NCBI RefSeq assembly: GCF_000430765.1 | Contig: NZ_AUMQ01000022.1 | Location: 186,001 to 250,000 of the forward strand | DNA length: 64,000 nt | Origin: Peribacillus kribbensis DSM 17871 | GTDB lineage: Bacteria; Bacillota; Bacilli; Bacillales; DSM-1321 | Reading direction: 5' to 3' | Shown here: positions 35,681 to 43,103 of the stretch, one piece after another | Numbering within the stretch: position 1 is the first letter of the stretch | Layout of the letters: each line of letters starts with the position of its first letter | Notes under the pieces: generated by a model | Databases searched by the model: none | Told to the model about the DNA's origin: nothing | What the model saw: only the letters and a program-made list of their open reading frames with translations | Program-made: the position numbers and the translations under genes

Positions 35681-35735
35681 AAAAGAGGCGGACTCTTAGG
35701 ACATATTTGTTCGACCTAAGAGTCCGCCTCTTTTT
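35681..35735. terminator. Strong bidirectional terminator
   Basis: AAAAGAGGCGGACTCTTAGG pairs perfectly over 20 bases with the segment at 35715-35734, with a 14-base loop. Confidence 0.93.
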
Positions 35736-35737
35736 CG

Positions 35738-36268
35738 TTATTTCTTTTTATGCCAGCCCTTTTTCATACCCTTTAAGAGAAAACCTCCCTTAAATTTTCT
35801 TGGTTCGTAGGAGATGATAAAGGCCCGCGGCTCATGCTCCTCAATGATGCCCATAAGCTCTTTTTCGCGGTCCCTGCGGGTCAGGATATCGAGCTGGTAC
35901 CGTTTTCCGTCTCTGCCCTCACCCTCAAACACTGTTACACCAAACCCAAGTTCCCGCAATTTTCGAATCAATTCAGAGTTATAGTTGGCCAGCTTAACAT
36001 TTAAATTTGTATAACCGATTGCCAGCAGGGATTCTACATAGCCCCCGATCAGGATCCCAAGCCCGAATCCAACGGCATATACAATCATCGCCAAACCGCT
36101 TTGTTTCCCTGAAAATACCAGTGAAAGGCCGAATACATAAATCAGATTCTCTACCATGCCAAAAAAGGCTGCAAAGAGCGTCTTGCCTTTAACCAAAAAA
36201 ATGGTACGAAGTGTTAAAATGGGTACATAAATAAGCTGCAATACTAGTATCAAAATAATTTCTTTCAA
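35738..36268 (-). CDS. UPF0316/DUF2179 membrane protein (YebE-like)
   Basis: Protein of 176 residues with three N-terminal membrane helices (about 5-85) and a C-terminal DUF2179 domain (RELGFGVTVFEGEGRDGKRYQLDILTRR..EHEPRAFIISYEPRKF). This matches the UPF0316 family (YebE in B. subtilis). Function unknown; DUF2179 domains are proposed ligand sensors. Confidence 0.88.
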   Translation of the reverse strand: MKEIILILVLQLIYVPILTLRTIFLVKGKTLFAAFFGMVENLIYVFGLSLVFSGKQSGLAMIVYAVGFGLGILIGGYVESLLAIGYTNLNVKLANYNSELIRKLRELGFGVTVFEGEGRDGKRYQLDILTRRDREKELMGIIEEHEPRAFIISYEPRKFKGGFLLKGMKKGWHKKK

Positions 36269-36809
36269 TCTTACGTCTACCCCCGCTGTGTGATCTTTTT
36301 GAAAGGTTTTTCCTCCATAATTATAAGAAAAAAATTTCTCATTGGATACAGTAGAATTATACTGGAAAAATTTTTTTATCTCATCTATTCATAGTGTTTC
36401 CCCATAAGGCTCATGTAAAAACAATAATCGTTTTGGTTTTAATAGGCTTATCGGATTATCTCTTACAATATTTGGCCGGCGGATTATTTAGGCAGTTTTC
36501 CGATGATTAAGGGGATATGCGGATCATTTCTGAGATTTTCTGATCAATTCCACCTAAACTGGACCATTCCATTCCCCGGCACGCCTCCCATATTCCCTTT
36601 GGATCATTAATGGTTGAGTTAGGATCATTCATTGAAAGAATCATTAATTCTGTTTTTCAGATCATAACCCACGTGGCAACAGCCGCGGTCAGCACCAAAC
36701 TAAGCATAACTTCCTTATAGTGAAGCGCCTGGAATATGACACAATAAGCGGTTGATTTTTTCCATCATTTTCTATAAGATTAGTGAAAACAAAATGGGAG
36801 TTTTTGCTG
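36269..36809. other. Intergenic region without a recognised gene
   Basis: 540 bases, AT-rich. GGATCATT/TGATCA-like words recur five times between 36523 and 36665 without regular spacing. No promoter of high quality and no open frame with a ribosome site longer than about 20 codons was seen. Confidence 0.4.
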
Positions 36810-37592
36810 ATGATTAGACAATTGACAGAGCATGATCACGAAAAGGTTCTGTGTTTCCTAAAAAAAGATCCATCTTTTAATCTGTTTATCCTCGGAGATA
36901 TTGAAGCCTTCGGCTATAAGACAGATTTTCAGAAGTTGTGGGGCGAATGGGATTCTGAAGATCTTAAAGCGGTCCTACTCAGATTCCATGACTCCTACAT
37001 CATGTCTGCCATAGCTGAGTTTGATGTAGATGGATTTACAGAGCTTCTGCCCAAAAACGAAAAAGTGGCTCTTTCCGGCAAAGCCGAGGTAGTGGAGCTC
37101 TTTGAGGGAAAATCCCAGCTTAAACTGGGGGAAAAGCGTACATTCTTTTTTGCAGAGTGCACAGAAGAAACAGAAGAAGCGGGAAACCTGGATAACGAGG
37201 TTAAGATTGCTTCCCTTGAAGATATTGATAGAATCATAGATCTTCGTTCTTCCATCTCTGAATTCAGAGTAACAGAAGCAAGCCGCAAGCTCCTGGTCCA
37301 GGCTATGGAAGAAGGAACCGGGAGAACCTTTTATATTGAACGAAATGGAAAGATGGCGGCCAGTTCTTCCACCTCTGCCGAAAACTCCATTTCTGCAATG
37401 GTGGTAGGCGTATGTACGCATCCTGATTTCCGTAATAAAGGCTATGCATCAGATACCCTTAAAGCCCTTGTTCAGGAAGTGCTTGGAAAAGACAAAAAAT
37501 CCTTATGCTTATTTTATGACAATCCTAAGGCAGGAAGCATTTATCATAGACTGGGGTTCGCGGATATAGGCCATTGGACGATTTACAGATGA
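36810..37592 (+). CDS. GNAT family N-acetyltransferase
   Basis: Acetyltransferase of 260 residues. The acetyl-CoA-binding part lies at the C-terminus: VVGVCTHPDFRNKGYASDTLKALVQEVLGKDKKSLCLFYDNPKAGSIYHRLGFADIG, with the R-N-K-G-Y loop. The N-terminal half is a second degenerate GNAT-like region. The substrate is unknown. I start at the ATG at 36810, with GGGAG upstream. It overlaps the following gene by ATGA. Confidence 0.85.
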   Translation: MIRQLTEHDHEKVLCFLKKDPSFNLFILGDIEAFGYKTDFQKLWGEWDSEDLKAVLLRFHDSYIMSAIAEFDVDGFTELLPKNEKVALSGKAEVVELFEGKSQLKLGEKRTFFFAECTEETEEAGNLDNEVKIASLEDIDRIIDLRSSISEFRVTEASRKLLVQAMEEGTGRTFYIERNGKMAASSSTSAENSISAMVVGVCTHPDFRNKGYASDTLKALVQEVLGKDKKSLCLFYDNPKAGSIYHRLGFADIGHWTIYR

Positions 37593-38180
37593 AAAAGACA
37601 AAATCGAGCCTGATCAAGAGAATCGTTCTTACTGGAGCTGTCATAGTGTTTATATACTGCAGCTGGGCTCAATTCATGATTTATCGGTATTCACATAAAA
37701 AGGTTCCAGACGGCGCTGATTTCGTTCTTGTTTTAGGTTTTAGGGGCAAAAGTTAAAGCGACAAAGCCCTCGCCTTCTCTGCAAAATAGGATCGATGCTG
37801 CTGCACGCTACATGAAGAGCAGTCCCCAAACCATAGCGATCGTATCGGGAGGAAAAGGGGAGGATGAACCAATATCTGAAGCCAAAGCCATGAAGAAGGG
37901 CCTGGTCAGTGAAGGAATTGAAAAAGACCGGATCCTTCTGGAGACGAGATCCAGGACAACCTACCAAAATATCAAATTTTCAAAGAAACTCGTTCCCAAA
38001 AACAGCACAGTAGTGTGTGTGACGAATGGATTTCATGTATACCGCGCTGTAAAGATGGCTGAAAAACTGGGACTGAAGGTTCACGGCCTCTCCGCCCGTA
38101 CCCCTTTCAGCACCATTCCGAAATCGTATCTTAGGGAATACCTGGCCATTGCAAAATATAAGCTGACTGGAAGACTATAA
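37589..38180 (+). pseudogene. YdcF/DUF218 family protein broken by a 7-bp tandem duplication
   Basis: Membrane-anchored DUF218 (YdcF/SanA/ElyC-like) gene. The first frame (37589-37756) has an N-terminal membrane helix and reaches GADFVLVLG, then stops. The second frame resumes AKVKATKPSPSLQNRIDAAARYM and continues SGGKGEDEPISEAKAMKKGL..ETRSRTTYQNIKFSK to 38180. The junction is a perfect tandem duplication TTTTAGG-TTTTAGG (37731-37744). Removing one copy restores VLVLGAKVKA and a normal protein of about 194 residues. No ribosome site precedes the ATG at 37812, so the second part is unlikely to be made alone. A reversible slippage switch or assembly artefact is possible. Confidence 0.88.
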
Positions 38181-38211
38181 AAAAGGGACCGGCATCCGCC
38201 GTTCCCTTTTG
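38178..38211. terminator. Bidirectional terminator between the ydcF-like gene and the DUF3243 gene
   Basis: AAAAGGGA/TCCCTTTT arms around CCGGCATCCGCCGT. Confidence 0.75.
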
Positions 38212-38223
38212 GGATAGGAATCC

Positions 38224-38544
38224 TTATTGCTGCACAAGCTTAATCAGCATATGTGCAAGCTTATGACGCTCCTCGTCATTGCCTGCCTGCCATAACTGCT
38301 GAAGAAGATATTCTTCACTATTGCGCGGATCCTCATGCTTTGCCAAATATCCTGCTACTTTTTCTGTGAGTTTTGCCAACTGTTCTTCTCCAAGGCCTAA
38401 GCTTTCTCCTTTGGATACTTTGTCGCTTAGATAGGATTTAAACTCATCAAAGCTGGACATAATCTGGTCTTTTTTATCTTCACCCATATTTTGAATTTTT
38501 TCTTCTACCTTGCCTTCTGCGCTGCTTCCATTTAAGTTTGTCAT
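38224..38544 (-). CDS. DUF3243 family protein (YmfJ-like)
   Basis: Helical protein of 106 residues. The family pattern SFDEFKSYLSDKVSKGESLGLGEEQLAKLTEKVAGYLAKHEDPRNSEEYLLQQLW is complete. Function unknown. It is monocistronic, and an AAGGAGATG ribosome site is present. Confidence 0.88.
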   Translation of the reverse strand: MTNLNGSSAEGKVEEKIQNMGEDKKDQIMSSFDEFKSYLSDKVSKGESLGLGEEQLAKLTEKVAGYLAKHEDPRNSEEYLLQQLWQAGNDEERHKLAHMLIKLVQQ

Positions 38545-38663
38545 TAATAAACATCTCCTTTTCCGAAGTTGTTTATTTAATCCCCCCTTTTAGATGTGTT
38601 CAAACACCTGTTTCTCCAATGAGAAGTATTTGAACTTCCCGATAACTGTTATTTTTTCCAGCT

Positions 38664-39392
38664 TCAGTTATTTTTTGATGCCGCCTTGATGAATTCGGTA
38701 AAGAGCTGCTGCATCACTGGAGACTCCCCTATCATTTCCTCAGGATGCCATTGGACAGCTAGCATCCATCCTTCCGATGGATGTTTGGCTTCCACGGATT
38801 CGATGACCCCATCAGAAGAAACAGAAGTGACCTTCAGTTTATCTGCCACTCTGCCCACTGCCTGATGATGGAAACTGTTCACAAGCAGACGCTCTTCCCC
38901 TGCAATTTCATAAAGGAGACTGCTCTTTTCAATAGTTATGGAATGGGTTGCCGTTTTTCTAGCCGCAAGCTGGGTGTGCTTGATGCATCCTGGCACCTCA
39001 CTCTCGATATCCTGAATGATTGTCCCCCCAAATGCAGCATTCAGCACTTGAATTCCCCTGCATAAGCCAAGAATGGGCTTTTTCTGCCTCGATGCATAAA
39101 GAATGATGTCAAGCTCGGTCTCATCCCGTTCAGCCTGGACTCTTCCAAGTTTCGGATGAGGCTCTTCACCGAAATAGAAGGGATTTAAATCCTCCCCTCC
39201 GCTCAGCAGGATTCCATCGCAGAGATTTACCCAGCTCCTGGCCTCTTCAGTGCTTCCTGTGGGCAGGACGATTGGAACGCCCCCTGCCTTCCGGATGGAC
39301 TCTACATAGCTGTAATGCAGATAGACTGAGTCGAACCCTTCCGCAAATAAAGTTGTAGCGGTGATTCCTATAACTGGCTTATGTCCATTCAT
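38664..39392 (-). CDS. Class I glutamine amidotransferase-like hydrolase (PuuD family)
   Basis: Gamma-glutamyl-gamma-aminobutyrate hydrolase family enzyme of about 242 residues. The nucleophile cysteine lies in PILGLCRGIQVLN near residue 112. The His-Glu pair is in VQWHPEE near 215. The N-terminal SGGEDLNPFYFGEEP is typical of peptidase C26 members. A start at 39392 has AGGAGG 10 bases upstream; the ATG at 39401 is only one base from it. There are no other polyamine genes nearby, so the substrate is open. Confidence 0.85.
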   Translation of the reverse strand: MNGHKPVIGITATTLFAEGFDSVYLHYSYVESIRKAGGVPIVLPTGSTEEARSWVNLCDGILLSGGEDLNPFYFGEEPHPKLGRVQAERDETELDIILYASRQKKPILGLCRGIQVLNAAFGGTIIQDIESEVPGCIKHTQLAARKTATHSITIEKSSLLYEIAGEERLLVNSFHHQAVGRVADKLKVTSVSSDGVIESVEAKHPSEGWMLAVQWHPEEMIGESPVMQQLFTEFIKAASKNN

Positions 39393-39595
39393 CTTCTTCA
39401 TTCCTCCTGCTTCAAGCTATTTTCTTTACCCTCTATCTTCTAAATGAACAGCTGATAAACCTTCTTATTGTGTGACTTCATAACTCAAAATGGCCAATTA
39501 TCTCAATCTTTAACCAGGGGATTGATCGTTTTATTGTTTAGACTCGGTGAAAGTATGGAATATATAAAGAGAATATCAAGTGAGGAGATGATCTT

Positions 39596-40018
39596 TTGAG
39601 TCAGGAAGAATTAAAATCCACTGTCATTGAAATACTGGAAAATAACAAGGTAGGGACTCTTGCCACTGTTAAAAACGACAAGCCCCATTCCCGTTATATG
39701 ACTTTTTTTAATGAAAATCTGAAGCTTTATACAGCAACAGATAAGGATACCCATAAGGCAGAAGAAATCGAAAAGAATCCATATGTCCATATTTTACTTG
39801 GATACCAGGGTGACGGCTACGGAGATTCCTATGTGGAGGTGGAAGGAAAAGCCTATATCCGGGAGGATCAGGAGATAAAGGACAAGCTGTGGAATGACCA
39901 CATGAAGCCATGGTTTAAGGGCAAGGACGATCCTGATTATATTGTATTAGAAATAACACCTTCTGCTGTAAGGCTTATGAACGCCAAGGAAAATTCTCCG
40001 CAGACGCTTGAGCTGTAG
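39596..40018 (+). CDS. Pyridoxamine 5'-phosphate oxidase-like general stress protein (YdaG-like)
   Basis: FMN-binding split-barrel protein of 140 residues, like the general stress protein 26 (YdaG) group. KVGTLATVKNDKPHSRYMTFFNENLKLYTATDKDTHKAEEI is the conserved core. It begins with TTG at 39596, after GAGGAG; the nearby ATG at 39588 runs into a stop at once. A GTTTAG...GGAATA pair (39536-39562, spacing 15) loosely resembles a sigma-B promoter, which would suit a stress protein. Confidence 0.82.
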   Translation: MSQEELKSTVIEILENNKVGTLATVKNDKPHSRYMTFFNENLKLYTATDKDTHKAEEIEKNPYVHILLGYQGDGYGDSYVEVEGKAYIREDQEIKDKLWNDHMKPWFKGKDDPDYIVLEITPSAVRLMNAKENSPQTLEL

Positions 40019-40043
40019 AATGACACTCGAAAATCAGAATGCT

Positions 40044-40093
40044 AAGAGGCTGTTTCTTTAAGAAGGCTATTCTTTAGAAACAGCCTTTTTTTA
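40044..40093. terminator. Bidirectional terminator
   Basis: AGGCTGTTTCT/AGAAACAGCCT with T-runs. It ends both the stress-protein gene and the convergent peptidase gene. Confidence 0.88.
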
Positions 40094-40639
40094 TACAGAC
40101 TCCGGGCGCTCACCATTTTTCAGATCATGAATGGTAAGTCCGAACGTCATCTGAAGATGCGGATAATCCTTGAAGTTCTTCCAGTCCCCTCCCCATTCAA
40201 ATCCAAGGCTTTTTCCAATACGGGCAACCTCCATCCAGTCTGCCTTCCCATTATTATTTCCATCATACTCAATATCCCATATAATATTTCCTGATTTATC
40301 TTTCAGTGCATAATCAAAGGCCAGTCCAAAATTATGGTAAGAGTCCCCGCCTCTCAGGTTGGTCACAATCCTTCCGGAATCCGTGCGGCCTTGTTTATAG
40401 AGCTTGTCTTGTTCTTCGGCACTCCGAAAGCCATCCGTAATTACTACAGAGATTCCTTTTTCTGCAGCCAGCTTGACCAGCTGATCTTTTTTCTTGTCAA
40501 CCTTTGGATTCAGCGCCTCAGGCAAAGGTTCTTTTTTTATCGAGGAAGAGGTTTGAGGATGCTGGTTCACGGTATATATAAACACAAAACTCAGTAAAAT
40601 GATGAGCATCAGAAAAAACAAAGGCTTGGGTTTTCTCAT
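40091..40639 (-). CDS. cwlK: M15 family peptidoglycan peptidase (CwlK-like)
   Basis: Membrane-anchored or secreted zinc peptidase of 182 residues that cleaves L-Ala-D-Glu bonds in murein stem peptides (CwlK group) or D-Ala-D-Ala. An N-terminal hydrophobic helix (LFFLMLIILLSFVFIYTV) is followed by the zinc motif SYHNFGLAFDYAL (HxxxxxxD) and the catalytic/zinc HLQM near residue 162. A GFRSAEEQDKLYKQGR block precedes them. The symbol is a family assignment. Confidence 0.82.
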   Translation of the reverse strand: MRKPKPLFFLMLIILLSFVFIYTVNQHPQTSSSIKKEPLPEALNPKVDKKKDQLVKLAAEKGISVVITDGFRSAEEQDKLYKQGRTDSGRIVTNLRGGDSYHNFGLAFDYALKDKSGNIIWDIEYDGNNNGKADWMEVARIGKSLGFEWGGDWKNFKDYPHLQMTFGLTIHDLKNGERPESV

Positions 40640-40741
40640 CTGTAACGTTCCTTTCTAGTTGACTGCCTATCTATTATTCTATCATGTTCTAAAGGAAAGT
40701 GTTCTCCCGCGGACTTGCGGGATATGCTCATGGATCAGCAA

Positions 40742-40776
40742 AAAAGCATATCAATCTGTAAATTGATATGCTCATG
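40742..40776 (-). terminator. Terminator of the SGNH hydrolase gene
   Basis: AGCATATCAAT/ATTGATATGCT stem followed by TTTTTTGC on the minus strand. Confidence 0.82.
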
Positions 40777-40824
40777 CCTCACATATGCTATTAAATATCT
40801 GGATGCAGCAATCCAATTCGTCCT

Positions 40825-41538
40825 TTAGAAATGATAGCTTTTCAAAATATGATCGGCCAGCAGGTCATATCCCTTATCATTAACATGCAAGGAATCATAG
40901 AAATAGTCTCTTTTCCGTTTTCCCTTAAACAGCTGATTCGTAGGGATAAACGTCATATACTGCTTGTCTTTTGTCATCCCTTGAACAGATTCATTCCAAT
41001 TATCGATATAGGTTTCAATCTGCTTTCCTGTATTCGGATATGGATTGTAAAGTCCCAGCACAATGATGGGGGCATCATGGTTCATGACATGAATCGCCTC
41101 TGTAATCATAGTTAAGTTGTGAAGGTATTCCTTTTTCGCAAGTGCCAGCTGTTTAGGCGGCAGTCCGCTGAGATTATCGTTCCGGGAATTCTTCACTAAA
41201 TCATTTGTGCCAATATAGAGAATAATATAATCTGAATTCTCAACCTGTCTGATCATTTTTGGCTCGGCAAGCCTCAAAAGAAGCGCCCCGGATTTTTGGC
41301 CGATGACCCCAAAGCTCTTGGCGTCATATGTAACCTTAGAATTTTTTTGATTCAATTTATTCTCCAGGGAACTAACATAGCCGGTTCCCTTTGAATCACC
41401 CAGCCCATAAGTCAGGGAATCCCCTAATGCCGTGATGACTCTTTTCCCTTTTTCATCCTCCGGCCTGTTGAAAATATATGCGGCCAAACAAGCTATTACA
41501 AGCAATATAGGAAGGATAATCAGATTAAATTTCTTCAT
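40825..41538 (-). CDS. SGNH/GDSL-type hydrolase, membrane-anchored
   Basis: Esterase-fold protein of 237 residues with an N-terminal membrane helix (FNLIILPILLVIACLAAYIF), so its active domain faces outside. Block I is ALGDSLTYGLGD near residue 36. Block III is YIGTNDL, and the catalytic Asp-His pair is in FYDSLHVNDKGYD near the end. Lipase/acylhydrolase relatives include YpmR. I start at 41538 (AAGGG site); the upstream extension lacks one. The substrate may be an acylated envelope compound. Confidence 0.85.
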   Translation of the reverse strand: MKKFNLIILPILLVIACLAAYIFNRPEDEKGKRVITALGDSLTYGLGDSKGTGYVSSLENKLNQKNSKVTYDAKSFGVIGQKSGALLLRLAEPKMIRQVENSDYIILYIGTNDLVKNSRNDNLSGLPPKQLALAKKEYLHNLTMITEAIHVMNHDAPIIVLGLYNPYPNTGKQIETYIDNWNESVQGMTKDKQYMTFIPTNQLFKGKRKRDYFYDSLHVNDKGYDLLADHILKSYHF

Positions 41539-41626
41539 ACTATTTCCCTTCTGTCTTAAAAGATCTGTCAACACTTTTATACCCTAAAAAGAGGCGGAAT
41601 TAACTGCTCAGACAGAAGGCAGAGCT

Positions 41627-42886
41627 TTAAAATTTTCCTGGGATGAGGTAGAATTCCTTCTGCCTCCGAGTTAAATATGTCAGCTTCCCATTCATAAAGG
41701 CCGCGGATTCTTCCATATACATAATCACATCCTGACCCCACCCTTCTATAAATTGAGTCAAATTAAACTCTAGGGCGAAGCAGGTATGATCTCTTAAAGG
41801 ATACTCCCCGCGGATCGGGACCGGCCCCTGCTGATCATAAAGGCCGATAATCGGTCCCGCCCCATGGCATTGATATCCCAGCGGATGAGAATAAATCATT
41901 GCCTGCAGTCCTTCTTTTTTAGCCTGTTCCAGAGAATGTTCGAAGATTTGATTTCCTGTTCTGCCTAAAATAAATTGCTCGCCAATGATGTCTTCCAGCC
42001 GGTTTGCTTTCTCCATCAAACCCTGAAGCTCGCGAGGGACGATTCCCTCAGAGGCAGCATAGGCAAGAAGCTGTGTATCGGTAGAAAAACCAAGATAGTG
42101 GATTCCAAAGTCCAGATGGACGATGTCCCCCTCCCGGATGATCGTATCGCTCATCCGGCTGTTCATGCTCCCCTTCCTTTGAACATCCACGGTTGGATAA
42201 AATGATGTCTTAAGACCAAGATCCAGAACTCTTTGGCGTATCCAATCCACTGCATCTCTGGTGCTGGTGATTCCAGGGATTATGGCTGTAAAGCTTTCAG
42301 CCGCAATCCTGCGGGTCATTTCTGCTATCTCCCCGTATGTTTCCAGCTCCTCAGAAAGTCTCGTTTCAAGCCATTCCACTGCAATGGCTTCTGCAGAAAC
42401 GATTTCCGGACTTCCCGCTTCATGGATATAATGCCTGATTTTTTCAAAAAGCGAATGACTTAATCCATCACAGACAGCATGGGTGCCTGATACATTTAAG
42501 GCGATCCTTTCCGGATTCCGTTCCTTAATGATTCTTTCTAAGCACTGCCATTGATCCTCGTTCTGTATATTCCAGACAGGGTGATAAAAGGGCTTGAATT
42601 CCGGATTTTGATGGATGACCAGCCTCTCAGCTTCCTTCCCCTTCTGCAGGCTGAATACGATAAGGGTCAGTCTTCTTGAACTGTCAATCGATGATGGGAA
42701 AAACGTTTCTAAAAGGGGATCTTCATTATATTCCCTTCCACCCATTATCCACATATCTACTTTATGCTTGGCCATCAGTTCCGGAATCAGTCTGGATAGT
42801 CTAATGTCCAGCCATTTATCCTTGAGTGCCTCTCTCTCTTTTAATGGAAGGATTCCCAATTCCTCTTTTGCCGATAATTTTTTCAT
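41627..42886 (-). CDS. M24 family metallopeptidase (Xaa-Pro aminopeptidase-like)
   Basis: Creatinase/aminopeptidase-fold protein of 419 residues. The N-terminal domain covers about 1-165. The C-terminal pita-bread domain shows metal ligands in HLDFGIHYLGFSTDTQ, YSHPLGYQCHGAGP and ALEFNLTQ, with a last Glu in EESAAF. The family cleaves N-terminal residues before proline or hydrolyses related C-N bonds; the actual substrate is not clear. It is monocistronic. Confidence 0.83.
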   Translation of the reverse strand: MKKLSAKEELGILPLKEREALKDKWLDIRLSRLIPELMAKHKVDMWIMGGREYNEDPLLETFFPSSIDSSRRLTLIVFSLQKGKEAERLVIHQNPEFKPFYHPVWNIQNEDQWQCLERIIKERNPERIALNVSGTHAVCDGLSHSLFEKIRHYIHEAGSPEIVSAEAIAVEWLETRLSEELETYGEIAEMTRRIAAESFTAIIPGITSTRDAVDWIRQRVLDLGLKTSFYPTVDVQRKGSMNSRMSDTIIREGDIVHLDFGIHYLGFSTDTQLLAYAASEGIVPRELQGLMEKANRLEDIIGEQFILGRTGNQIFEHSLEQAKKEGLQAMIYSHPLGYQCHGAGPIIGLYDQQGPVPIRGEYPLRDHTCFALEFNLTQFIEGWGQDVIMYMEESAAFMNGKLTYLTRRQKEFYLIPGKF

Positions 42887-42951
42887 CCTACTCTCCCATC
42901 CCCGGTGAAGATTTCCTTCATCCCGGCTATTTTTAGATCATCCATTGAATG

Positions 42952-42986
42952 AAAAGCCAAGTCTTCCATGAGACTTGGCTTTTTGC
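42952..42986. terminator. Terminator-like hairpin upstream of the M24 gene
   Basis: AAAGCCAAGTCT/AGACTTGGCTTTTT stem with a short loop. The T-run on the plus strand suggests it insulates the M24 promoter, but A-rich flanks allow either direction. Confidence 0.65.
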
Positions 42987-43103
42987 TTCCCCCTCTTCAT
43001 TGAAGAAAGGAGGATGTATAACTTGCACAGTGCCTGCAGATACGGCTGTATGGATATTGCCTTTATTCAGCCTGCGGCCCATATGCCCGCAAGACCGTGA
43101 CAT

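Noticed and set aside
36640-36716. Tiny hydrophobic frame MLSLVLTAAVATWVMI on the minus strand as a type I toxin
   Set aside because: Only 16 codons, its AAGGAAG is two bases from the ATG, and no antisense RNA promoter or terminator was seen.
37812-38180. Independent 122-residue protein
   Set aside because: It is the C-terminal part of the frameshifted YdcF-type gene; no ribosome site before its first ATG.
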